Below, in pieces: positions 11,684 through 22,832 of a DNA stretch of 64,000 nt; position 1 is the first letter of the stretch; every line of letters begins with the position of its first letter. Location: the NCBI GenBank assembly GCA_001051155.2, contig JYIP02000008.1, forward strand, positions 1,736,001 to 1,800,000. The letters run 5' to 3'. This stretch comes from Chrysoporthe austroafricana (lineage: Eukaryota > Ascomycota > Sordariomycetes > Diaporthales > Cryphonectriaceae). The notes below the pieces were generated by a model that was not told the DNA's origin, ran no database searches, and saw nothing but the letters and a program-made list of their open reading frames with translations. The position numbers and the translations under genes were made by a program.

Positions 11684-12195
11684 TTACGACGCTCTTTCTT
11701 AGCCTTTTCCGCCTTTAACCTTTCCAACTCCTTAATATTATCGATATTACGACAAATAGCCCGCATTATCTTCTTATATTATATGCATTTTTATTAACGC
11801 AAGCGAAAAACTTTCTTTTCCGCAACTTTTAATTCATTTTCTAACCTCTGATATTAATAAGCTATTTTGCGAAGCTTATCCGGAATAACCCCTAAAACGT
11901 TATATCGAAAACGATTAAGCCGTACGCATTCTGAATAATGCGAAAAATCATTTTCCGAAACTTAATAATTAAGAATATTACGGCCTTTGCAGAACGAATA
12001 AGAAAGCATTTGCATAACGCGTTGCAAAACCGCTTTTAGGAAGGAATTACGATACTAGGTTTTAATCGAACGGGCGAAACGAGTTTTTTATATCCTGCCC
12101 GATATCCCGATTAGGAAAGAGAGATTACAGAATAAGTATTAATAAAAGGCCTTATAGGAAATTATTAAGGACGATAATTAATAAGAAAAGGATAA
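11684..12195 (+). mobile_element. Chromovirus element 2, right part (3' internal end)
   Basis: Continuation of element 2 after the nested element 3. It resumes exactly where 4322 stopped and carries the remainder of the antisense-ORF region (read on the minus strand) up to the 3' LTR. The block 11690-12190 aligns with 290-808 of element 1. Confidence 0.85.
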
Positions 12196-12645
12196 TATTA
12201 TAACTCAATACGGACTTAAAAGTAGCGCAAAATATAGGAATAACTATTCAAATAACCCAATAGCAGCTCTTACCGAAAAGAAGAAGTATACGTTAATTAT
12301 ACAATTATAGATTAAAGTTAAATAAAATAAGGATTATTAAATCGTTAAGTAATCCAGTAAGCTAAGCTTACCGGATTATTAAGTAAGCTAATAATCCAAG
12401 AAAAAAGAGCTGGATATATAAGGATAGGCTATTTATTAAATAGATTTCTATAGCTTTTCAGTCGTAAATCTAAATATTACTTAAACTTTATTAAACATTC
12501 AAGTAATAGCCTTATTGGCTTATAAATATTGCGTATATTTGTTAAAAGTATTTCCGATATTTAAGGCTATACTTAGCACCGCTTTTGTTAATATAAACTC
12601 TTTAACTTTACAGTTTATCCTAAGATTACTGCAGCGTTTATAATA
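12196..12645 (+). repeat. 3' LTR of element 2 (copy D)
   Basis: About 450 bp, begins TATTATAACTC and ends GCAGCGTTTATAATA; aligns with the other three LTRs and is closest to copy A. Its right edge abuts the decayed minus-strand SIR2-domain gene. Confidence 0.85.
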
Positions 12646-15600
12646 TTTCGGCTTCTTATCGTTAATATCGATATCGTTTTCGCGCGCTCGCTTTTTTCGG
12701 CATACCGCTACTTATAAGCTATAAGGCATTAATTGCAGTTCGTAACGGCTTTAGCAAACAAATACGAAGCTTTATAATTGCAAAGAGTTTACGAAAGCTT
12801 TAAGTCGTATTGGGCCGGTATTGCTTATATTTGAACTTGGCAATATAGCATTATAGCTTTCCCAATTTATCGACTTTGCAAGCATAATATCGTACGGATT
12901 GCTATAATCTTTAATAAACGCAAGCATAAGACTTGATTTTGCTATCTTATACTATATAGTTTTAATAAGTATTAGGAAATCGGCATTGCCTTTATTATTC
13001 TATTAATATCTTTCGATATTAGCATTTTGTACAAATCGAAATATAAGCTATATTACGACTAGTATAATTAATAATGCTTGCGCTATAGCAGCTAGATCCG
13101 ACTTTTTTATACTATTTAGGACGGAAGCAAATATTCGTTTATACGAAGCCAATATTATATAGGTTTCGAAAACCCGAATAATAAAATTTCGTATTTATAC
13201 AATTATAAAATGCCCGAATAAGAAGTAGTATAATAGCTAGTATCGGGCTATATCGATAATAATCGTTATAAATATACCGATATCGCTTTCCAGATTCTGA
13301 TATAGCTACAATCTATAAAAACAAAATAGCTTATCCGATATTGCAAGATTTTCGCATTTATCTCGAAAACTTTCGTAGCCCGAACTTATACAAATATTAA
13401 TATTGCTATATATGCCTTTATTAATTGCAAGAAGTTAAGTTTAATAGCTTGCAATATATATAGAAATATTATTATATAGCTATAGCAAACCGCTATATAT
13501 ATTTATATCTTCTATTATTATATTTTTGCTAAAGCTATATATAAATAATTGCTAAAAAGATAGAAAAAAGGCTTGAATAAGCTAATTAGAAGCGATCGAA
13601 TAAATAATAATAATTTCGGGTAAAAAGCTTAAAGAATATTCTTTCGCATTAATATTTTCTTGCTAAGCTTTAATTGCTATTATTATATTTTATAGCTATT
13701 ACCAACTATTATTATAGCCTTATTGCTTTATCGATTGGGAAAAGGTTTTAAGCATTCGGAAAAGCTATTTAGCATTTCCGAATACTATTCGGATTGCTTA
13801 AACAAAACGCTTTTCTAAAGCTATCCGAATGCTATTAGCAAGTTTATACCCGATTATAGCTAAAGACCGATTCGTATTTCGCTTAAAAGATTTAAGCTTA
13901 AAGCTATATATAAACGATAGGAAATTATAAACTATATAAAAGCTATAGCTCTATTTATTATTTTAATAATAAATAGTTTCTTATTGAATTTAAAAGATTA
14001 TTTTAAGCTTTCGGTTTACCCGTAATAAATATTTGCAGATTAGTTTTTATATCCGAAAAACGATTTTATTTTCCTTTAATCGAAAAGAATTTATAATTTA
14101 AATAAAGTTATAAGCATAATCGTAAATAATTGCTATTTAATAATCTCGATATTAATATAGAATTGCTATATATCGTATAATCTTGTTATATTTTGCTTTA
14201 AAAATAAGAATTTTCTTTTCCAAATTAATAGGATAATTGAATATCCAGATATTATTATAATATTGCAATTGCTATTTAATTAAAGCTATAATATAATTAT
14301 CGGAAAGTTAGTTTTTTCGTAATATTATGCTTTCTATATCGTATAACCTTAAAGCTATATATACTTAATAGATTTCTCGAATCGTATCGGAATTCTTCTT
14401 ATTGCAAAATTGCAAAGCAATATCGATATTAGGAAAATAGCATTTGAAAAGCGCAAGCGTAATAAATAGCATTATAATTTCGTTTAGATCGAAAAAGAAA
14501 TGTTAACTTATTAGCAGATTTATATTTAGCAAATCGTTATTATCGATTATTATTATTAACAATTTATGCAATCCTATATTATAATATTGAAATAGAAAAT
14601 CATACCGGTCGGAAAAAGGCGTGCAATACGAAATGGTAGTATAAAAGGGGTTATTATAAAGCATCCTTTATATTGCCCGTAATAATCGATATAGTTAATC
14701 CTAATTAATAATGCAGCTTTCTATATTCTTTAATATATAATTGCAAGAATAAGATAATATTAAAATTATAAGATAATTTTCTATAGCAAATTGCATAATG
14801 TCCGTATTTTCTATTATAAGCTGCAATTATCGGCAAGGCTATATCGAAATTAATATTAATTCCGAATTTTTAATAAATATTGCAAAAGGTTTGCTATTAT
14901 AAATAGCGGCTAGAAGCGGTTATAATAGCGAAAGGGTTAGCTATTATCGGTTATAAGAGGTAGAATTGGAAGGTATAATCTGCTTTAATAGCCGTTTTGT
15001 TATTTTGAATATCTTAATAATCTGTTTCGCTAGCTTTGGATGCCGCTTTAGCTTTTTTGGTTTGGTTTTCGATGCCTTACTTTGCGGCAAAGCTAGCAAG
15101 GATTGTTTAACGCAACGCCTTATAAGTTCGAAATCAAAATCGCTTTCGATATTATACCCTGCTATAATATAAAGCTGCTACTTATAAATATAATTATTTA
15201 CAAAATCTTAATAATCGAAACCCGTTAAGCTAATAAAAGCATTTAATTTATTACGGATAATTAAATTTTAGAAATAAAAATCTATTTGAATAAAAAGCTT
15301 AAAATTAACCCAAATAATAAATTTATATAGCATAAAGCATATTGCCTTGCATAAGCTTTAAGTGATTTCTCTTACGCTTAGAATTATAAAATATATGCTT
15401 ATAATAAAAATAGCATTCGGAATTATTTCCAAATTAGCATTCTAAATATGCCTAATCGCTTTATTATTATAATTCCTTTCGTAATATAAAGTTATCCGTA
15501 ACTTTAACTATCTAATAAATTAATTTCGCTTCTTATAAACTATTATATATATTTTATCTTCCGTTTCGTATTATTTATATAACGAAAGCTTTAATCCTTA

Positions 15601-16166
15601 AAAAAGCTCGATATCGAAATTCTCGATATAATTAAATTTTATATATTGCATATTATTCAGCCCGCTATAAAATTAAATAATAATTGGCTAAAGCTTTTTA
15701 ATAAGTAATAATATTATTGTTACTAATAATACGAAAAAAGTATTTAAATAATCGATATTTTAAATATATAAGCATAGAAAATAGCTTTTATTAGCAATCT
15801 TTGCTAATATTTTATAAAAAGTAATAAGCCTAGCTTCTTTCGCAATAATAAATACGTTATAGATTATATTATGGAAATTCAATATAAAAGCATTATTGTT
15901 ATAGACAGAAATATCGAAAAGAGCCGCGCTATCGCCTTTCAGTTTGTGCTTATTTTTTAGCATTCCGAAAAGTCTATCTTTCGATCGAAAGGCGGGAACT
16001 GAAATCTATACGTTAGTTACGATATATCTACGAATGGCCATGCCTAAAGCGGGCGATACCTGTCGAATATAGACGTACTTCCCGCGGAAACAGAGATGCC
16101 AGCTCTTGCAATAACAATTATTTTCTTGTTATTGCGCAGAACATATAGCAGCCGCTTCAAACCCAT
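12646..16166 (-). pseudogene. Large RIP-degraded gene with N-terminal SIR2 (sirtuin) domain
   Basis: Minus strand. ATG at 16166 is a plausible start, though the frame is open further upstream. Exon 1 encodes KKIIVIARAGISVSAG; an 80-nt intron (16078-15999; donor GTACGT, branch CTAAC, acceptor CAG) joins it to PAFRSKDRLFGML, which rebuilds the sirtuin NAD-binding signature AGISVSAGI-P-FRS. Then follow LFDISVY, a NID motif, FYSGLN (ancestral LHGGLN), a four-Cys zinc region with lost ligands, and about 15280 IWVN. A Lys/Pro-rich linker (SKASKTKPKKLKR) follows near 15080, then some 800 codons of AT-rich frame without a recognised domain (for example INWESYNAILPSSN), down to the LTR of element 2. 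Closest known group: fungal HST3/HST4-like NAD-dependent deacetylase domains. Dead gene: many TAG/TAA, catalytic His-Gly changed to Tyr-Ser. Confidence 0.72.
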
Positions 16167-16379
16167 TAGCCAGCCTGTCAGTCCATGCGAGACCAGACTA
16201 GAGGCGTTCCTAGCACTAAAGTAATTCGTCCAGTCAGGCGAACGTCCGGCTTCGTTGGCTTTATAGAATAGACGTGTCTGCTATCCAGAGCCTATCCAGC
16301 CCATCAGGCTACGAAAGCATCACTATACGCTTTACTAGCCTAGCCATATCTGGAACAGACGAGAAGATAACAGCGTTCG

Positions 16380-16652
16380 TTGAACTACTTCCGGGTCAAC
16401 CAGCTCGCGACAGCAGACGAATGCGTTAGCCAGTTCGACGCCCTCCGCGAGGCCCTCCAGCATTTAGGGAGGTTGTCCTCGGAAATCGAGTACGTTACGA
16501 CGCTCGTTCAGGGGGCCGAAAAGCAGCATTCCAGCCAGGATACTCGTATCAGAGGCCAGATCCGGCTCATTCCAGGCGTCGTCAGGCTCGAAGGCGTCAA
16601 AGAGGGGCCTATCGACAATGTAAAGAGTCTAAGCTCGAGTCTCTCGGTTTAA
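16380..16652 (+). CDS. Hypothetical ORF, 90 codons, normal base composition
   Basis: Open frame in the first GC-balanced stretch after the AT-rich block, containing LATADECVSQFDALREALQ and an amphipathic helix. No ATG at the start (the open frame begins at a TTG), no family recognised, and no clear intron seen. It may be an exon or relic. The surrounding 16167-16883 region shows nothing else supportable. Confidence 0.25.
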   Translation: MNYFRVNQLATADECVSQFDALREALQHLGRLSSEIEYVTTLVQGAEKQHSSQDTRIRGQIRLIPGVVRLEGVKEGPIDNVKSLSSSLSV

Positions 16653-16883
16653 AAAGCCAGCAAAAGGGCCCTAGGGGGCACATAACCAAGTTTCAGGCCC
16701 TCAGCGTGCTTGCCCTAGCCCGCCAATCATAATGGCGGCGTAAGCAGCATATATGATGCTTTATGCGATACGGCCATAGCCTTCTGAGTATAAAGCAAGC
16801 GCTTCCCCTCTTTTCTCGTCCTTTTCCTTGTCCTCCAATCGTTATCACACTCATAAATTCGCCGCACCCACTTACAAACTACA

Positions 16884-17280
16884 ATGGCAAATAAGCCTGG
16901 GCATTATTACGAATCGGTTACGCAGTCCGAGCTCGACGCTATTTCAAAGTCAAATGCTGCAACTCTGCTCGACTATGATATTGATAGTGACGACGAGCTC
17001 CCAGACATTAGGAGTAAGGAGTTCTGGAAGGTGGAAGAGCAGCCTCGACATAACTCTCCGTGTAAGCTCCACGCTATACTGTCTTGTCTTGATTATGCTC
17101 ATCATACCAGGCCAAGAGCCGCCGCCCCCCAGGAAGCTCAAGCGCACGAGATGTATATTGCGACGGTCGCCGCGTGTGAAAGGAGCTATCCTTAGCGGCA
17201 AATGTCAAGCACCAAAGGGATTCCGTCATTCAGCTCGCCTTGCGGCCAAGATGCGACGTGTCGGCAAGGCGGGGCGCTGA
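16884..17280 (+). CDS. Small two-exon gene, acidic N-terminus and basic C-terminus, unknown function
   Basis: Start chosen at ATG 16884 (CTACAATGGC, after a C/T-rich leader). Exon 1 is 16884-17061, intron 17062-17110 (49 nt, GTAAGC...CAG), exon 2 is 17111-17280, ending in TGA. The spliced product has about 115 residues: an acidic part (DIDSDDELPDIR) followed by a very basic tail with RRSPRVKG and HSARLAAKMRR, two copies of an R-R-S-[AP]-R-L-like motif that resembles nuclear localisation or DNA-contact patches. No catalytic domain. Without splicing the frame would shift and end at 17195. Intact, unlike most neighbours. Confidence 0.55.
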
Positions 17281-17497
17281 AGCAAATGCTGCCAACAGGC
17301 TCTATGCGGACCCTGTAGCAACCAGAGGATTGGTAACACCTTTCCGAATTCGAATGATATCCTTTGATTTGTATTTGGTACTAGAAATAAGTGTAGTCGT
17401 TGTTTATATCTATTCAATTCCTGCTATTACTTGTTAAATAACAATTCTTGATCCCAATCGTCTATCGTTATAACAAGCTTCTCAATTGTCCTAAATG

Positions 17498-18100
17498 CTA
17501 TTGTGCAAGTGAGAATTTGTTACTCTCGTCGTTATACGTAATCAACTTCTCGGTATCTGCAATTCGTCGTGCCAACCAGAGCACTCGCTCGATACGATCT
17601 GCTGTTATAGATTGTATTTCTTGAGAGCGCTTTTGCATTTCACTATCAATCGGAAACCAGCTAATAGGGAAATAGTGCTCGGCCCAACGAAATCCTCGTA
17701 GCATCCAATCCTCTGGGAGGGGGGAAATACCAGGGAACTCTGGTTCCGACCCGAATGAAGAAGCGGCTGCATTCTTATTATCCTGCTTTATAGGTTAGAC
17801 TGGACATTTTATTTCCGTACTTTACTGAATTATATATACCGAAAATAATAAATTCAATAGCTTTATAAGCCCAGCCTAGTTGAATATACCGTATATATAT
17901 ATTCGTAAATAGTCGGGAGGTGCAGACAATGCCAGGAATCTAATAAAGACTAATCGCCCGTATATAAAAGATAAAATTCAAGTATTAGAATAGCGCAAGT
18001 ATAGAAAGTCTACTGCCTTAACAAAAGTTGCTAGCGCTATCTTCTATTGTAATAAGCTTGCGTTACGCTATATACCGTTTTCGTTCCGAGCTTCCAATCT
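17498..18100 (-). pseudogene. Est1-type protein, C-terminal relic
   Basis: The minus-strand frame contains FPGISPLPEDWMLRGFRWAE, then ISWF, then RIERVLWLARRIADTEKLI. It matches the C-terminal part of the long Est1-type gene at 60150-62378 (PLPEDWTMRGHLWVE, ADWF, TRILWLARRLALSGKWLI). Upstream (higher coordinates) the frame continues as RRYG/LRYSN-like and LVFIRFL segments that parallel the HTRLTFVHHL part of the other copy, with RIP stops. It is a divergent second member of the same family, lacking the conserved N-terminal half. Confidence 0.6.
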
Positions 18101-19346
18101 GTTTTCTTTTTCTAGTCTTAAAAGCGTTTGATATAAAAGCGCATTATTCGTAAGGCAAGCGATTATCGGAATTCCGAGTCAGTAATAGAGCTTAAAGAAA
18201 TGGGAATTATAAGAGCTCTAATTTAGATTTCCGTACTAATAGTAATCGTACTGCTATCTTTTAATTTCAGGAGCTAAGTCGATTACAGAAATTTGGCAAT
18301 ATTTCCGAAAATTCCGAAAGAATTACGCTTTATCTGCATTAAGCATAGCAAAATAGATAGCGAAAGCAGTAATAACAGATTATAAAGCAAATTGTATCGC
18401 TTTTCGTATAATTTTATATATTTTGTATACGACTTATAAAATGCGCTTATTATCGTGCTGCTTATATTTCAAATAAGGCTGAATAGCAAAAGCGGCTTTC
18501 GATAAATAAAAGAAGCGCATTATCTAATTTAGAAAGTAATCTATTTAATAGAGTTAAGCTTTAGCGCGATAAAAAAAACCTATCCGAAAGATTACAATTT
18601 TCGGCTTATAAAAATTTCAAATAACTAATATTTGCTTAATTATAATAGCAAGAAACAGCTAGATTTTCCTTTTCAATATGCAAATTACGATATCTAATAA
18701 TTATATTAACGAATTGAAATAAGTTAAAAAAGATAAAATATTAATAATATTAACTTCCGTAATGCCAAATAGCCCAAATCTTTATACTAATTTTTATAAA
18801 AACTAAGAACCAATCTGTAGAATTTTGAAAATACTAATATGCATTTATTAAGAAAAGTTTTTAAATACCCAGTATTTGTCCGTAAAGAGTCGCTTTCTAA
18901 GATATAGCATACGCTACTAATCCTTGATATAAGGTTTTCAGTTATCAATTCTCTTACAAAATCTCTAATTCGTTCCGGTACGTTCAGTTCTTAGAAAAGA
19001 AAAAATAATATCCCGGCTATAGATAACAGAGCTTTATAAGCATTGCATAGCCGCTCAGACTGCTTTTCATTAAGATGGCAAAGCTTCCTCTTGCTGCGAA
19101 TCATAGGCCAGTGCGCGCAAGTCTCCCTTTCAACTTTGTTGCATTCAGATCTTGATTGATTAAAGCGATAAATGGTTTTGTCGCTGAGTCGGGCGGCTGC
19201 CCGTTTACCGACTCTCGCGAGCCTATACTGGCATCCTTCCGCCTTGTAAAACCAATACAGCCAGTCGCTTTTACAAAATACGCTTTCCCATGCTAATGGA
19301 TAATAATCGGGAATACCACTCTTTTGAATAGCCTTCTTGGTAGGTT
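18101..19346 (-). pseudogene. Unrecognised minus-strand gene relic
   Basis: A clearly coding-like minus frame runs from about 19346 (DYYPLAWESVFCKSDWLYWF) through SECNKVERETCAHWPMIRSK and KQSERLCNAYKALLSIAG to VPERIRDFVRELITENLI near 18960, with one in-frame stop. It then becomes very AT-rich and stop-laden toward 18100. The upstream ~370 nt have normal base composition and the rest is RIP-like. It could be the 5' part of the Est1-like relic next to it or a separate gene; I do not recognise the family. Confidence 0.35.
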
Positions 19347-19350
19347 GGGC

Positions 19351-21640
19351 TATTGTCTATCAAGATTGTAGAATATTGTATTCTGTATTCGCAAACAATT
19401 GGAATATATAGCATTATTTTCTTAGCAGTGGACGTACCTACAGAGTACGACAGGAATAAACGAAACGAATACTTGATGAGATGCGTTTCGGATGCTAGCC
19501 CACCCTCTCACATTTCCAAATTCGTCCTATCACGTTCACCTCGGCACTGACTGCATATGAATGACGTGGCTTGATGGATAGAACGATTTGAGATTTGGGT
19601 ACAAGCTACTTACCTCCCTCGGGAAATGGCGGATGTTGGTATCAAGGAACTTTGAGTCATTCCGCTATGCAAGCTGCATGGTATTGAATGGTTGAAATGT
19701 TGGTCTAGCGAGAGGTTGGCAAACTCCTCGCCCTCGTCAATGTCGAGTAGCACCCAGACCGGGTCCACGTTCGCGCCTCGCTATCACGGACTTCGTCAAC
19801 ATTTCTCTAATCCACTACACGGGGTGCCGATCCATGGTAACATCCATGGCTCATGGTGTCCCCACAAGCATCCATAACTCATATCTCCGCCGGAACCATA
19901 GCAAGCAGCTAGCAATTCATGGGCTGCGGTCAATATATTTGCCCATCCATAGTGGCGACCTACGCCTCTTCCAATCCTACATCGCAGCGCAGCCGCATTG
20001 CACATTACTCTCGCCACCATCCATGGTTTCTACACGGACAACAAATTACTGTTTCGTAATCTGACCTCTGGGCTCTTTCCCCTTCCTCTGGCTGTAACCA
20101 TTGCCCCCTCCCCCCATCAAATGGACGAACTAAGTGTTGCTACTATACCAAATGGATACGCAAGACCAATCCCAAAATCTCTGCCTCTAACAAGAAGTTC
20201 GAGGAATTTTACGACCTCAATTGAATCAAATCTACAGCGCGCTACAAAGCCAGTTGCGGCCGCGCCAGAATTACAGACAAGCCCAGTTTGAAAGCCTGAA
20301 TTGGAATTTGGCAAAGAGGGCAATGAAGAAGGTTCCAAAGCTGGTCACGGAGAATTCACCGACAGAGAAGGGACCTGGAAGCTAATGACCACTGGAAATA
20401 GGGCCATAACGATGCACAAAGGCTGGTTTCAGACGCATCCTGACAGGACAAGGGAACTCTCCGGATAATGAATAAATAATAGACAATCTTGCTACTTTTT
20501 GCTCCTGTCTAAATATACTGCATAGTAACGGGCAATCCCACTCTTGCGCGCAGCTCTTACGATTAATAGCTTGAGAACATAATTTGAGTTCTCTATTGAT
20601 CTCGTCCCCTCCCGACTCACGCGCTTGTACCCACGATTCTTTTTTTTTTTTTTTGGGGGGGGGGGGGTTGCAACCTGAATTTGCTGCAGTTAATCGTCAA
20701 TTCCTATACTATGCGGCTAGCCTTACTTCTGACTTCGGGGCGTTTTCTTTTAGAAATACCCTGATATGTCACCGTGCTTCCGGCCGCACTCGCGTTCGTG
20801 CGTCTGGACATCCGTCGACCTTGCAGTCTGGGCAAAATAGCAGGGTGAGCCACCTAAGAATCCATCGCGTTTTATTGCAACTGCGGGCTCCTGCGTAGCG
20901 GCATTCCAGCAATTTCGTTCCGTACTCCGCAACTGTCCGCTCCAGAACTGTCCGCTCCAGAGGAAGTTGTGGGAAGGTGGGAGTATAACCTCTCGGAAAC
21001 GTCTTGCCCTAGCCTAGCGCTTGGCCGGCCGGTTCTCGAACGCTTCGCTACCTTGGACGGCTATCCAGGTCCCATAGTTAGGTCTTTCTTCGAATGACTC
21101 TCTCTAGAGGGTTTCTTTCTCCCGCCCCGCCCTGAAAGTCGACGTCCCTGATATCACGGCGCAGCTGAAACAGCCAAAATGTTATTCTGGATATGATGGT
21201 ATGCAGGCGTGATAGCCAAAAATGCCAATCACAGACGTGATCACTTCCTCCATATATCTTTCAGCCCCATTTTGGCAGCTATGCGCAGTAATTTTGGGAA
21301 GTCTGGTTGATGCATGGATCAAAGACTGCCCCTACTCAAATATGCGCGGATTGCGCGGCATATATGAGTCATAATTAATGCAGGAAGGTCATTAGACTGT
21401 AAATGTTGCCACAGCATCTCTATGGATGGGGAAGGATAAGTCAGCTTTGGAAGATAGTTGGTACGAGTATTATATGAAACGTAAGATTGTATTCCATGGG
21501 CAGATGCATAGTCAGTAAAGACTTTCATTCAAGAAATATAAAGGCGAAGTCCGCGCCGTTGCTGCTGCCCTCAATACCGATAATTCTATAAGATCCTTTC
21601 TGAAGCTCACTTGACGTTCACAATAGCACGCATCATCCGT
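19351..21640. other. No supportable gene; T/G homopolymer and short unassigned frames
   Basis: Normal base composition with short overlapping frames on both strands. A possible coding trace lies at 20120-20260 on the plus strand (SASNKKFEEFYDL in a frame with one TGA), too short to name. Contains the T15G13 tract at 20640-20667. I see no transposon ends or RNA gene. Confidence 0.4.
20640..20667. repeat. T15-G13 homopolymer junction
   Basis: Fifteen T followed directly by thirteen G. Comparable G/C runs next to T/A runs occur at 24484-24498, 36945-36959 and 39247-39267. Confidence 0.95.
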
Positions 21641-21651
21641 CTTACCTGAAT

Positions 21652-22026
21652 ATGGGCGTTTCTTGTACCGCATCATCGTGTTTTTCTGATATGGAGACAT
21701 CTGGTGCTAGAAGCCCACGGCCACTACCGAAACCTCCTGCCTCTGAGAGGAGTACACCGCGCTCGTCTGGTACGGAAACATTCATGATAGGTCCACAGCC
21801 ACTACCACCGATACCTCTGCCCTCTATACACCCTATCGACACGAATATACAATATTCTACCCCGCCAGGTTCGTCATTCGATATTGAATCAGTCCGCAAT
21901 AATCTGAATGGATCAAATTTTACTGACGTCTCCAGATTTCCCTCTCCCGCCTCCTCAATGGGCAGTCAGCCATATCTTTTCGCAGCACGGAATAGTCGAA
22001 GCATATATAGGACCGATCGTATGTAG
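21652..22026 (+). CDS. Pro/Ser-rich hypothetical protein or exon
   Basis: 124-codon frame rich in Pro and Ser (RSPRPLPKPPASERSTP and PQPLPPIPLPSIHP), low-complexity as in linker or regulatory regions of fungal proteins. The first codon is in-frame ATG 21652. A GTATGT donor occurs at the 3' end (near 22018) with a possible acceptor TATAG near 22080, so a further exon may exist in 22085-22333, but no phase gives a convincing continuation. Real but partial at best. Confidence 0.3.
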   Translation: MGVSCTASSCFSDMETSGARSPRPLPKPPASERSTPRSSGTETFMIGPQPLPPIPLPSIHPIDTNIQYSTPPGSSFDIESVRNNLNGSNFTDVSRFPSPASSMGSQPYLFAARNSRSIYRTDRM

Positions 22027-22832
22027 CGCCACGAGTGCATTTGCGTAAGAACAGTTTCTATACTGGTTATCTCAATATAGAGGGATGGAGATATTGGAAT
22101 ACGATAGCTTGCTTCGCGAAGATACATTTCACTTGGAAGTCCCTGCTATTGCATACCACAATGCGTATATGGGTTATATAGGGGGAAGAGCTGGGAAGAA
22201 AGTAGTGATGCACGTTACGATACTTGTTCGTCTCGAATATGCTTTCCGCTACCTGCCTCTGTATAGAGCTCTGTCTAGGCACTTGGCATACCTTATCCAG
22301 GCCATGCAGGATGCTAGTCTGGCGCGCATATAAATTAGCCTGCTCGCTAGTACATTCCATTCCTTGATCTTGCCGTATTAGATACGAAGCAATTGAGAAA
22401 ATAAACAATATTGGCTGCAGTTTGAATGATAGCGGTATGCATCGTGTTCGAAGTGCTCGCGGTATGATATCTAACTACCATACTACTTTCTCATACTATA
22501 TACAGTAGCGCAGGGATAACTGAACCAAAACGCCCAGGGTGCCCAGGGTTATACCATTCGCGGTGCCCACATATCGCATCGGATGTCGCTATTATAACAA
22601 TTGACCCGGCGGCAATAAGCGGAAAGATCGACCGTTATCGGCCTTCTTGCGGGTCTGCTAAAGAATTCTCGAATATACGAGCCGAGATGATCAAGATACA
22701 TAATAATCCGTTAGAAATCAATAAGCATAGTCAGTACTGAAGGAAAGGAAAATACAGAGAAATAGAGACGGATAGTCCCAAATATCCATCAGATCTAGCA
22801 TATACCAATTCATTCACCTGCATCAAGTAATT

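Noticed and set aside
13000..14600. Helitron/Pif1 helicase
   Set aside because: A minus-strand frame around 13750-14050 loosely resembles helicase spacing, but no Walker A or DEAD-like motif could be read; left as the unassigned C-terminal part of the SIR2-domain relic.
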